Assembly: GCA_002380675.1 (NCBI GenBank)
Contig: DFWB01000053.1
Location: 1 to 7,692 of the forward strand
DNA: 7,692 nucleotides
Source: Akkermansiaceae bacterium UBA4145
GTDB lineage: Bacteria > Verrucomicrobiota > Verrucomicrobiia > Verrucomicrobiales > Akkermansiaceae
Direction of reading: 5' to 3'
Both the position numbers and the translations under genes were made by a program. The number at the start of each line of letters is the position of its first letter. Position 1 is the first letter of the stretch. Under the pieces are notes generated by a model. That model ran no database searches. It was not told the DNA's origin and saw nothing but the letters and a program-made list of their open reading frames with translations. This document shows positions 1 to 5,935 of the stretch, in pieces.

Positions 1-1350
1 CTGGCTCTCTGCGATCTTCTCAGCCGGCAAGCCAGCAAGGCCGCGACCCCGACTCCGCCCACATCGGGAGACTTGGAGCCTCACTTCCCCGCCCGAGCAA
101 AACGCATGATTTTCATCATGCTCGATGGCGGGCTCTCACAAGTTGACTCCTACGATTACAAGCCTCGACTTCAGGCAGAGCACGGCAAACCACTTCCTGC
201 CTCCATTAAATCACCTAAATTCACCTTTGCGGAACGTGGTCATATCATCGGATCTCCATTTGAATGGAGCCAGTGGGGCGAGACAGGAAGTTGGGCCAGC
301 GACCTCTTTCCAAAGGTTAATAGCAAATGGCTGGATAAGCTGTGCTTCATCCACTCCCTGCACCACGAGAACGAGGACCACATCACCGCGATGTCTATGC
401 TCAACACGGGTGTGCCTCGCGAAGTTCGCCCCGCTATGGGCAACTGGCTGCTCTATGGCCTCGGATCCGATAACAGCAACCTGCCCGGGTATGTGGACCT
501 GACCCCCAAGGACGGAAAGGCATTTCCAACCGGATTTCTTCCCTCCTCGTTCGCAGGGGCCCCAATCCTGAAGCCTTCACGCAGGGGAGGCGACCTGAAC
601 TGGGACAACCTGACTGCCGGATTTAGCGACCAGCGCGAACACCTTGATTTCATCCAGGCCGTCAACGAAGAAGATGATCCCCTTATAGCGGAATTACGGA
701 ATCGCGAGCTTGCCTTCCGGATGCAGAATGTGGCTCCGGAGGTCATGGACCTGAATAAGGAATCCGAGGCCACAAAAGAACTCTACGGGGTTGGTGAGGA
801 TCATACCGACGAATTTGGGCGCACTCTGCTTTTGGCGCGTCGCTTCTCAGAAGCAGGCGTAAGATTCGTCACTGCCACTCATTCCACATCCCGTTATGGG
901 AACCTATGGGACCAGCATGCAGGACTGGAAAAGGGTCATCGCGGCAATGCCAATGCGGTGGATCAACCCATTGCGGCGCTTCTGCATGATCTCGAATCCA
1001 GAGGCATGCTGGAAGATACCCTCGTTCTCTGCGGCAGCGAATTTGGACGCACTCCCAGCCGCGAGATTTTTGACGGACAGATGGGCCGAAGTGACGACGG
1101 ACGCGACCACAACCCTCATGGATTCAGTATGTGGATGTGCGGAGGGGGGACCAAACAGGGCTATCATCACGGCGCCACCGATGATTACGGTTATTATGCG
1201 GTCAGGGACAAGGTCTCCATCCATGACCTCCACGCTACCGTTCTCCACCTGCTGGGAATCGACCACGAACGGCTCACTTTCCACCACTCTGGACGCGACT
1301 ACCGGCTCACCGACGTCTTTGGCAGGGTGGTGAATGAGATCATCTCCTGA
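1..1350 (+). CDS. DUF1501 (sulfatase-like) protein, 5'-truncated by the window edge
   Basis: The frame is open from base 1 and ends at TGA 1348-1350, giving 449 visible codons. DUF1501 proteins are usually about 450-490 residues, so only a short N-terminus, probably a Tat-type signal with a hydrophobic stretch ending in the visible LALCDLL, is missing. A TTG at 73 could be read as a start, but family-like sequence lies upstream of it. Recognisable blocks are RAKRMIFIMLDGGLSQVDSYD (about bases 94-156), typical of the DUF1501/alkaline-phosphatase-superfamily N-terminus; GSEFGRTP (about 1033-1056); RDHNPHGFSMW (about 1102-1134); and a C-terminal DLHATVLHLLGIDH block (about 1225-1266). In PVC genomes such proteins are exported and often encoded next to a PSD1/DUF1549-DUF1553 cytochrome-like partner, which would lie upstream of this window. 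The true substrate is unknown for the family; these proteins lack the Cys/Ser-x-Pro-x-Arg sulfatase motif, and none is seen here. The family call is strong, the biochemical role is not. Confidence 0.93.
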   Translation: MALCDLLSRQASKAATPTPPTSGDLEPHFPARAKRMIFIMLDGGLSQVDSYDYKPRLQAEHGKPLPASIKSPKFTFAERGHIIGSPFEWSQWGETGSWASDLFPKVNSKWLDKLCFIHSLHHENEDHITAMSMLNTGVPREVRPAMGNWLLYGLGSDNSNLPGYVDLTPKDGKAFPTGFLPSSFAGAPILKPSRRGGDLNWDNLTAGFSDQREHLDFIQAVNEEDDPLIAELRNRELAFRMQNVAPEVMDLNKESEATKELYGVGEDHTDEFGRTLLLARRFSEAGVRFVTATHSTSRYGNLWDQHAGLEKGHRGNANAVDQPIAALLHDLESRGMLEDTLVLCGSEFGRTPSREIFDGQMGRSDDGRDHNPHGFSMWMCGGGTKQGYHHGATDDYGYYAVRDKVSIHDLHATVLHLLGIDHERLTFHHSGRDYRLTDVFGRVVNEIIS

Positions 1351-1358
1351 GATTTCTG

Positions 1359-1380
1359 GGGAGACCTCCGGCTGGCTCCC
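1359..1380. terminator. Weak hairpin between convergent genes
   Basis: The 30-base gap between two convergent stop codons holds GGGAG (1359-1363) and CTCCC (1376-1380), a 5-bp inverted repeat with a 12-base loop that could fold further. It is placed where a bidirectional terminator would be expected, but has no T-tract on either side, so the call rests on position and symmetry only. Confidence 0.25.
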
Positions 1381-2181
1381 TCACTTCACAGGCTTCAGGA
1401 CAATCCGGCGGATATCCATGATTCCGCGTGCCTTCTTGAGAACTTTCACGGTCATCTTCTGAACTCCAGGTTTCGCGATATGCACTTCGCCCAGTGAAAC
1501 GTCGATCCAGTTTTGATACCCTCCGGTATCCTTGACCGTGAACTCCAGGGAGGTCCCCGCTGTTTCGAGAACCGCCCTGCTTCCCCCAGCGCCCCGGCCG
1601 CACCCCTGAGTCAGAACGACCTCATACTTTCCCGCGGTCGCAACAGTGTAGTTCCACACCGGATAATCATTCGGATTGCCCCAAAATCCTATACAGAGCT
1701 TCTTCGGATTAGGCTCGTAACGCAGCATCACGCCTGAGATCCGGCAGTTCCTGGCATCCAACTCGATAGCCTGACCCTCTTCCTGCACCACAGAGCTGCC
1801 CTCGCGAGCCGGCACCAGCCTCAGAGCACTCACTCCCGTGGCAGTTCCGTTCAATTGAATGACACAACTTCCTGCCTTCTTGATGTAGAACCTCCCTAGG
1901 TGACCTGGAACAAGAGGCAGGCCCTCAATCGGCCCCTGCCCGTTGAGCGTGGCCTTTGGCTGACTGTCGGCAGCACCTTCATACATGAGGTTATACATTC
2001 CCCATCGCGTGGCACGGAAACTGGCAGAAACCTTGCCTTCCTCCGTCTTAAAATCCGCCCTCGGAATCTTGACCTCCCCGTTTTCTTCGAAAGTCGGCTG
2101 GGCCTCAGCCAGGGAAAGGTTGAGCGACAGAGCCACCACAACACCAATGAACAGACGCATCACGGATTTCATGTCTGGCAT
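1381..2181 (-). CDS. Exported protein with two beta-sandwich (carbohydrate-binding-like) modules
   Basis: This 266-residue protein starts at ATG 2181. Internal ATGs at residues 4 and 8 are alternatives; a GGGGGG/AAGG-rich stretch lies about 14 bases upstream of the first. Residues 4-28 form a Sec-type signal (basic start, hydrophobic core, AEA before QP). The C-terminal module (about residues 163-264) has the pattern FWGNPNDYPVW, then TAGKYEVVLTQGCGRGAGGS, TGGYQNW, LGEVHIAKPG and IMDIRRIVLKP. This closely resembles the beta-sandwich module attached to the C-terminus of many PVC sulfatases and related secreted enzymes. The N-terminal half (about 55-125) repeats its spacing: RWGMYNLMYEGA, then LGRFYIKKAG and SALRLVPA. 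No catalytic domain is present, so it is best seen as a free-standing ligand- or carbohydrate-binding protein, outside the cytoplasmic membrane. It converges on the DUF1501 gene and diverges from the Gfo/Idh/MocA gene. The family resemblance is from recall; the binding function is inferred. Confidence 0.85.
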   Translation of the reverse strand: MPDMKSVMRLFIGVVVALSLNLSLAEAQPTFEENGEVKIPRADFKTEEGKVSASFRATRWGMYNLMYEGAADSQPKATLNGQGPIEGLPLVPGHLGRFYIKKAGSCVIQLNGTATGVSALRLVPAREGSSVVQEEGQAIELDARNCRISGVMLRYEPNPKKLCIGFWGNPNDYPVWNYTVATAGKYEVVLTQGCGRGAGGSRAVLETAGTSLEFTVKDTGGYQNWIDVSLGEVHIAKPGVQKMTVKVLKKARGIMDIRRIVLKPVK

Positions 2182-2282
2182 TGTCGCTTTGGACGCCCCC
2201 CTTGGAAATCTCTAATTCGCGGCAAGTGGCGAGAATACAGAAACGGCTTCTCCCATCTGCCCCACTGCCCTAAAAGCCCTTG
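2182..2282. promoter_or_regulatory. Divergent intergenic region with presumed promoters for both sides
   Basis: These 101 bases separate two divergent genes, so promoters in both directions are expected here. No convincing pair of -35/-10 hexamers is visible: TTGGAA (2202-2207, + strand) lacks a partner at normal spacing. The bases before the + strand start (ending CCCTAAAAGCCCTTG) contain no Shine-Dalgarno sequence. On the minus strand an A/G-rich AAGGGGGG lies about 14 bases before the ATG at 2181. The role is inferred from gene orientation. Confidence 0.4.
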
Positions 2283-3263
2283 ATGATCTTTCTCTCTCGC
2301 CTTCTCCTGCTTCTGATCGCGTCGGCCGCAGCCCTTCCCGCCCAGAAAATACGAATCGGCCTCATCGGTCTCGATACGTCCCACGTGATCGCCTTTACCT
2401 CCCTCTTGAACGAAGAACAAAATCCCTCCCATATCCCGGGCGCAACCGTGACAGCAGCCTACCGGGGCGGAAGTCTCGACATCCCTTCCAGCATTAACCG
2501 GGTCTCAGGATTCACCAAAACACTCACCGAGAAATATGGAGTCCGGATCTACGATAATATCCCAGACATGTGCAAACAGGTGGATGCTATCCTTCTCACT
2601 AGTCTCGACGGACGCACTCATCTCGAACAGGTCAAACCGGTCTTGGCCGCAGGCAAACCAGTTTTCATCGACAAGCCTCTGGCCGGCTCTCTCAAAGAGG
2701 CCGTGAAAATCTTCCAGCTCGCAAAGAAGGCAGGAGTGCCCTGCTTCAGCAGCTCTTCCTTACGCTGGCACACGGGGGTGATGGAAGTGGCTAATGCCGA
2801 CGCCGGCGACATTCGCTCCGTCATTTCCTATGGACCGGCTCTTTCTGAACCTCATCACCCCAGTCTCTTCTGGTATGGGATTCATGCGACGGAATCGCTC
2901 TTCACCGTAATGGGGCCTGGCTGTCAAAGCGTGGTAGCCACCGAGACCAAGAACACGATTGTTGTTACCGGCAAGTGGAAGGATGACCGTATTGGAATCC
3001 TGCATGGGATTCGCAACGGCAAAACCTCATTCAAGGTTACTGCCTTTGGTACAAAGGCCATCGTCGAACAGGCCTCCGGTGGGAACTACGCTCCCATGCT
3101 CAGAGAAATCGTGAAGTTTTTTCAGACCGGCAAACCTCCGGTTCGGGCTGATACCACGCTGGAACTCTATGCTTTCATGGAGGCCGCTGACGAAAGCATC
3201 AGACGAGGAGGAACACCCATCTCCCTGCCTGAATACCTCAGGAACAATGGATGGCCCAGATAA
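2283..3263 (+). CDS. Exported Gfo/Idh/MocA-family oxidoreductase-like protein
   Basis: ATG 2283 gives 326 residues, the normal length for the family plus a leader; the TTG just before it adds only one residue and is unlikely. Residues 1-20 form a Sec-type signal (MIFLSRLLLLLIASAAALPA, with A-L-P-A as the likely cleavage site), without a twin arginine. The Rossmann strand follows directly (KIRIGLIGLDTSH, residues 22-34). The catalytic-region motif GKPVFIDKP places the conserved lysine at K131. SSSSLRWH is at 156-163, and WYGIHATE puts a probable active-site histidine at H201. Family members oxidise or reduce sugars and polyols with tightly bound NAD(P). Here the usual G-x-G-x-x-G turn reads G-L-D-T-S-H, so cofactor binding is uncertain. 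The same G-L-D-T-S-H pattern is familiar from a PVC/Bacteroidetes subfamily. It is the first gene of a same-strand trio, 92 bases before the haem protein. The fold assignment is strong; substrate and activity are unknown. Confidence 0.9.
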   Translation: MIFLSRLLLLLIASAAALPAQKIRIGLIGLDTSHVIAFTSLLNEEQNPSHIPGATVTAAYRGGSLDIPSSINRVSGFTKTLTEKYGVRIYDNIPDMCKQVDAILLTSLDGRTHLEQVKPVLAAGKPVFIDKPLAGSLKEAVKIFQLAKKAGVPCFSSSSLRWHTGVMEVANADAGDIRSVISYGPALSEPHHPSLFWYGIHATESLFTVMGPGCQSVVATETKNTIVVTGKWKDDRIGILHGIRNGKTSFKVTAFGTKAIVEQASGGNYAPMLREIVKFFQTGKPPVRADTTLELYAFMEAADESIRRGGTPISLPEYLRNNGWPR

Positions 3264-3355
3264 CAACTCAGAGAAACCAAAGCAGAACTGCACCCACTGT
3301 TGCTATCTCCTTGATCTGACCCCTCCTCCCGCAGGATAGTCCTGACACCATCTTC
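3264..3355 (+). promoter_or_regulatory. Leader region before the single-haem protein gene, with a small hairpin
   Basis: This 92-base gap holds a perfect 5-bp inverted repeat, CAGGA (3332-3336), loop TAG, TCCTG (3340-3344), ending 11 bases before ATG 3356. The only purine run resembling a ribosome-binding site, AGGA (3333-3336), lies inside its 5' arm. CTATC (3303-3307) can also pair with GATAG (3335-3339), which would exclude the first hairpin. No terminator T-tract or clear promoter is visible, so the gene may be read with the upstream gene or from its own promoter. Regulation is speculative. Confidence 0.25.
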
Positions 3356-4642
3356 ATGCATATGCGCGCGCTCGTTGTCTCTCTCCTTTTGTGCAGCACC
3401 CTGACGGGGTTTTCACAGTTCTACAACGACTACGAATTGGAACCGCACGGTTACTTCAGCAAGGACGCCAAAGACCCCGTCACTCTCCTCATGAAGCGGG
3501 TTCAGCGTGGTGAGGTTCTGATCAAGGAGCCCAACGGCAAACCTCTGGTGGAACGCCTCCTCAGAGAACTCGGACTAAACAAGGACACTCAGGTTCTGGT
3601 TTTTTCCCGCACTAGCTTGCAGCGAAGAGAAGTCTCCTACTCTAATCCGCGGGCCCTCTACTTCAATGAATCCGTCTATCTCGGATGGATGCCCAACGGT
3701 AGAATCGAAATTGCCAGCTTTGACCCGGAACTCGGGCCTATCTTCTACTTCCAGCGCGAACTTGATGACGCAAGCTCCCCGCTTCTTGCACGTAGTCGCT
3801 CCTGCCTCGGGTGCCATGCCGGAGACGCCACCAATTTCCTCCCTGGCTCACTCGGTCGCTCTGTCTACCCGGACAAGTCAGGTCGCTCGCTCAGGAGTAT
3901 CGATGATTACCGGCGATCCGGACACCATATCCCCCTTCATGATCGTTATGGAGGATGGTTCGTGAGCGGAAATCATGGAGCTATGCGGCACATGGGAAAT
4001 GCCATTGCCTCCCGCGAAGGAGGTAAAATTACTATCGACCGGGAACAGTTTGCCAACCTCGAGAAACTCGACCGCTTCTTCTCCACTGAAGCCTACCCCG
4101 CACCCGGTAGTGATATCGCAGCCCTTCTTGTTTTTGATCACCAAGTGACCATGCATCACCGTCTGGTCGAAGCTGCCTACCGGGCTCGCCAGTCTCTCTT
4201 TGACAGCAAGCTCGACCCCAAGGAGACCGACGTGAGCAAACTCAGCAAGGGCCGAAGTATCGACGAATTCCTGGAGGGGCGCGACAAGGTCGTTGACTAT
4301 CTCCTTTTTCGCGATGAAACCCCGATTCCCAAGGTCTCATGTGACCCCGCCTTCCAACGCGCCTTCTCCGCCAACCGTATTGCTGACAGCAGGAAGCGCT
4401 CCCTCAAGGATCTCCGCCTCGACGGGCGCATTTTCGAGAACCGTTGCAGCTACATGATCTACTCACCCACCTTTGACCAATTTCCTCCCATGTTAAAGGG
4501 CGCCATCTACGCCCGAATCCATGAGATCCTCACCTCTCCCAAACCGGTCGAGGGTTTTGACTACCTCGGAAAGGATGAAAAACGCCGGATTCTCGAAATT
4601 CTACACGAGACCAAAGAGGACCTGCCTCCCGGCTGGCTGTAG
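3356..4642 (+). CDS. Exported PVC-type protein with one CXXCH haem-binding motif
   Basis: A 428-residue protein starts at ATG 3356; ATG 3362, two codons on, is equally possible. It has a Sec-type signal (MRALVVSLLLCSTLTGFSQ). The cysteine in the signal is preceded by LLL, not a lipobox, so a lipoprotein is unlikely. One c-type haem site, CLGCH (C150, C153, H154), follows a tract with strand-rich character. Further conserved-looking blocks are GRSVYPDKSGR (about 167-177), GGWFVSGNHG (199-208), RHMGN (211-215) and FDHQVTMHHRL (260-270). I recall the same blocks from uncharacterised secreted planctomycete and verrucomicrobial proteins, usually annotated as hypothetical or cytochrome c-like. The sixth haem ligand is not obvious; candidates are Met or His in the RHMGN and TMHHR blocks. 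Haem attachment would take place outside the cytoplasmic membrane. It sits between an oxidoreductase-like gene and a glycosidase-like gene, which fits, but does not prove, an electron-accepting role. Confidence 0.85.
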   Translation: MHMRALVVSLLLCSTLTGFSQFYNDYELEPHGYFSKDAKDPVTLLMKRVQRGEVLIKEPNGKPLVERLLRELGLNKDTQVLVFSRTSLQRREVSYSNPRALYFNESVYLGWMPNGRIEIASFDPELGPIFYFQRELDDASSPLLARSRSCLGCHAGDATNFLPGSLGRSVYPDKSGRSLRSIDDYRRSGHHIPLHDRYGGWFVSGNHGAMRHMGNAIASREGGKITIDREQFANLEKLDRFFSTEAYPAPGSDIAALLVFDHQVTMHHRLVEAAYRARQSLFDSKLDPKETDVSKLSKGRSIDEFLEGRDKVVDYLLFRDETPIPKVSCDPAFQRAFSANRIADSRKRSLKDLRLDGRIFENRCSYMIYSPTFDQFPPMLKGAIYARIHEILTSPKPVEGFDYLGKDEKRRILEILHETKEDLPPGWL

Positions 4643-4644
4643 GG

Positions 4645-4680
4645 CCTCGGGGACCCCGGAGGACATTCAATCAGTGAATG
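4645..4680 (+). terminator. Two tandem hairpins just after the haem-protein stop codon
   Basis: The first structure starts three bases after the TAG: CCTCGGG (4645-4651), loop GAC, CCCGGAGG (4655-4662), pairing with one bulged G. It is followed at once by a perfect 6-bp repeat, CATTCA (4664-4669), loop ATCAG, TGAATG (4675-4680). Neither has a T-tract, so an intrinsic terminator is not certain. They could also block 3' exonucleases or reduce read-through into the next gene. Confidence 0.35.
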
Positions 4681-4689
4681 GATCTCCTT

Positions 4690-4701
4690 CCACATTTGTG
4701 G
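4690..4701. promoter_or_regulatory. Short dyad upstream of the barrel-protein start
   Basis: CCACA (4690-4694) and TGTGG (4697-4701) form an inverted repeat around a 2-base centre, 9 to 20 bases before ATG 4710. The size suits a protein-binding half-site pair, or a hairpin too tight to fold well. No promoter hexamers accompany it; chance occurrence is quite possible. Confidence 0.15.
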
Positions 4702-4709
4702 TATCAGCT

Positions 4710-5900
4710 ATGGAAACCATGGCCATGACTCATCTTCTCACTCTCCTTCTTTTCTGTATGAGCCTGTGCTCGCCCCTGATTGCCGATGAGTCCGAGACGG
4801 ACCCTTCCGGACCAATCCCAATCCGCTACCAGGTTCCTGCACTCATGATGGTGACCTGGGCTGAATGGCCCGAGGAACCAGAGCAACAGGACGTGATGGC
4901 CCGTTACATCAAATCTCATGGCTTCAACGCGGTGGAATGTGAAACAAACCTTCTGGAGATGTGCCGGCGCAATGGACTCTACGCCCGTCTTGGAGCGGGC
5001 GACATCAATGAGCTTCACAAACAGGCTGCTGGCCTAAGAGATGACAAAAGTGTCTTCGCTTACTTTATTTCCGATCGGCGTCGTAGAAATTCATTCCCGG
5101 GATTCGCAAACATCGCCCGTGCTTTCGCAGAAGCGGACCCTAATCACCCTACCATCTTCATCAACCGGGCCATCTGGGGAGAATACTACGAATTTGTCGA
5201 CACCGTGAAGCCGATGATTCTGGACTACTATCATTATCACTGGGACGGACGCCGCTATCCCGACCGGCGCTATATCTACCTCCGCTCCATCTGCGAACTG
5301 GCCAGAAAAAACGGAATTCCCGCCATGCGCTGTGTCGGGGCGGGAGTCTCTCTCCCCCAGATTCGTCATACCATGTATACCAGCCTCGCCTATGGGGTTC
5401 AGGCCTTCCACTTCTGGCCTCCCTGGATGTTCAGCTACGAGAAGAAGGACGACAAACCGGTGCTGGTAGATGGAAAGATTGTGCCCCGTGTCAACGTTCC
5501 GCCCCTCGCCGAGGTGGCCCGTGACATTCAACCACTCGGACCCACTCTAGCGAGACTCCAGTCCACAGGAGTCTATCACACCAAGCCTTTTCATCCCGAG
5601 GCCCCGGGAGCGGCCGAATTCCCCGAGGATCACTGGATCCAATGTTCCGAGGAGCACCTCGTCCTCGGCATGTTCAAGAATAAGGAGAACCGCCCCTATT
5701 TTCTCACCGTCAACAGCGACATCGCGGAGGAGCGCACCAGCCGCCTCACCATCGACAGCTCCGTCTCTCTCGTAGAGCGCCTTGATCGAAAAAGCGGAAG
5801 CTGGGAGAAGGCCTATGGTCCAGCCACGGGCAAGACGAACCTTACCGTGAAACTGCCTCCGGGCGGCGGCGATCTTTTCCGGGTGACGCGGACGAAGTAA
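4710..5900 (+). CDS. Exported TIM-barrel glycoside-hydrolase-like protein, probably altered at the catalytic site
   Basis: The reading frame extends upstream to 4521, inside the previous gene, but the export signal begins near 4710, so ATG 4710 is chosen (396 residues); ATGs at 4719 and 4725 are alternatives. No Shine-Dalgarno sequence is evident. Residues 1-27 hold the signal (THLLTLLLFCMSLCSPLIADE). The middle (about 40-300) has the layout of clan-A-like barrels: YIKSHGFNAVE (about 69-79), DKSVFAYFISD (about 112-122), DPNHPTIFIN (about 141-150), MILDYYHYHW (about 169-178) and SLAYGVQAFHFW (about 225-236). A C-terminal beta-sandwich (about 310-396) has YFLTVNSD and GGGDLFRV. At 121-126, where relatives I recall read Asp-Glu-Pro with the likely acid/base Glu, this protein reads SDRRRR. 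Both alternative frames there fail to restore the motif. It may therefore bind rather than cleave sugar. It is the last gene of the same-strand trio, 67 bases after the haem-protein gene. The exact family is not recognised. Confidence 0.82.
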   Translation: METMAMTHLLTLLLFCMSLCSPLIADESETDPSGPIPIRYQVPALMMVTWAEWPEEPEQQDVMARYIKSHGFNAVECETNLLEMCRRNGLYARLGAGDINELHKQAAGLRDDKSVFAYFISDRRRRNSFPGFANIARAFAEADPNHPTIFINRAIWGEYYEFVDTVKPMILDYYHYHWDGRRYPDRRYIYLRSICELARKNGIPAMRCVGAGVSLPQIRHTMYTSLAYGVQAFHFWPPWMFSYEKKDDKPVLVDGKIVPRVNVPPLAEVARDIQPLGPTLARLQSTGVYHTKPFHPEAPGAAEFPEDHWIQCSEEHLVLGMFKNKENRPYFLTVNSDIAEERTSRLTIDSSVSLVERLDRKSGSWEKAYGPATGKTNLTVKLPPGGGDLFRVTRTK

Positions 5901-5935
5901 CCGTTTTGATGAATCTTACCAAGCACCCCTGATCT

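Noticed and set aside
73..75. TTG as the start of the DUF1501 gene
   Set aside because: The frame is open upstream to base 1 and contains a hydrophobic LALCDLL stretch typical of the region just before the family's first conserved block, so the gene begins outside the window.
904..1287. 127-codon minus-strand frame inside the DUF1501 gene
   Set aside because: It overlaps conserved DUF1501 blocks on the other strand and has no independent support.
1900..2283. 127-codon plus-strand frame across the start of the minus-strand binding protein
   Set aside because: It is antisense to a signal peptide and to patterned beta-module sequence, and its translation is low in structure and unlike any family I know.
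4521..4709. N-terminal extension of the barrel protein into the preceding gene
   Set aside because: It overlaps the end of the haem-protein gene, has no domain-like character, and would bury the hydrophobic export signal that begins near 4710.
5091..5531. 146-codon minus-strand frame inside the barrel gene
   Set aside because: It is a shadow of the well-supported plus-strand gene with no recognisable motif or leader.
5901..5935. Terminator between the convergent barrel and cyclase genes
   Set aside because: The 35 bases contain a TTTT run but no inverted repeat able to form a stable stem.
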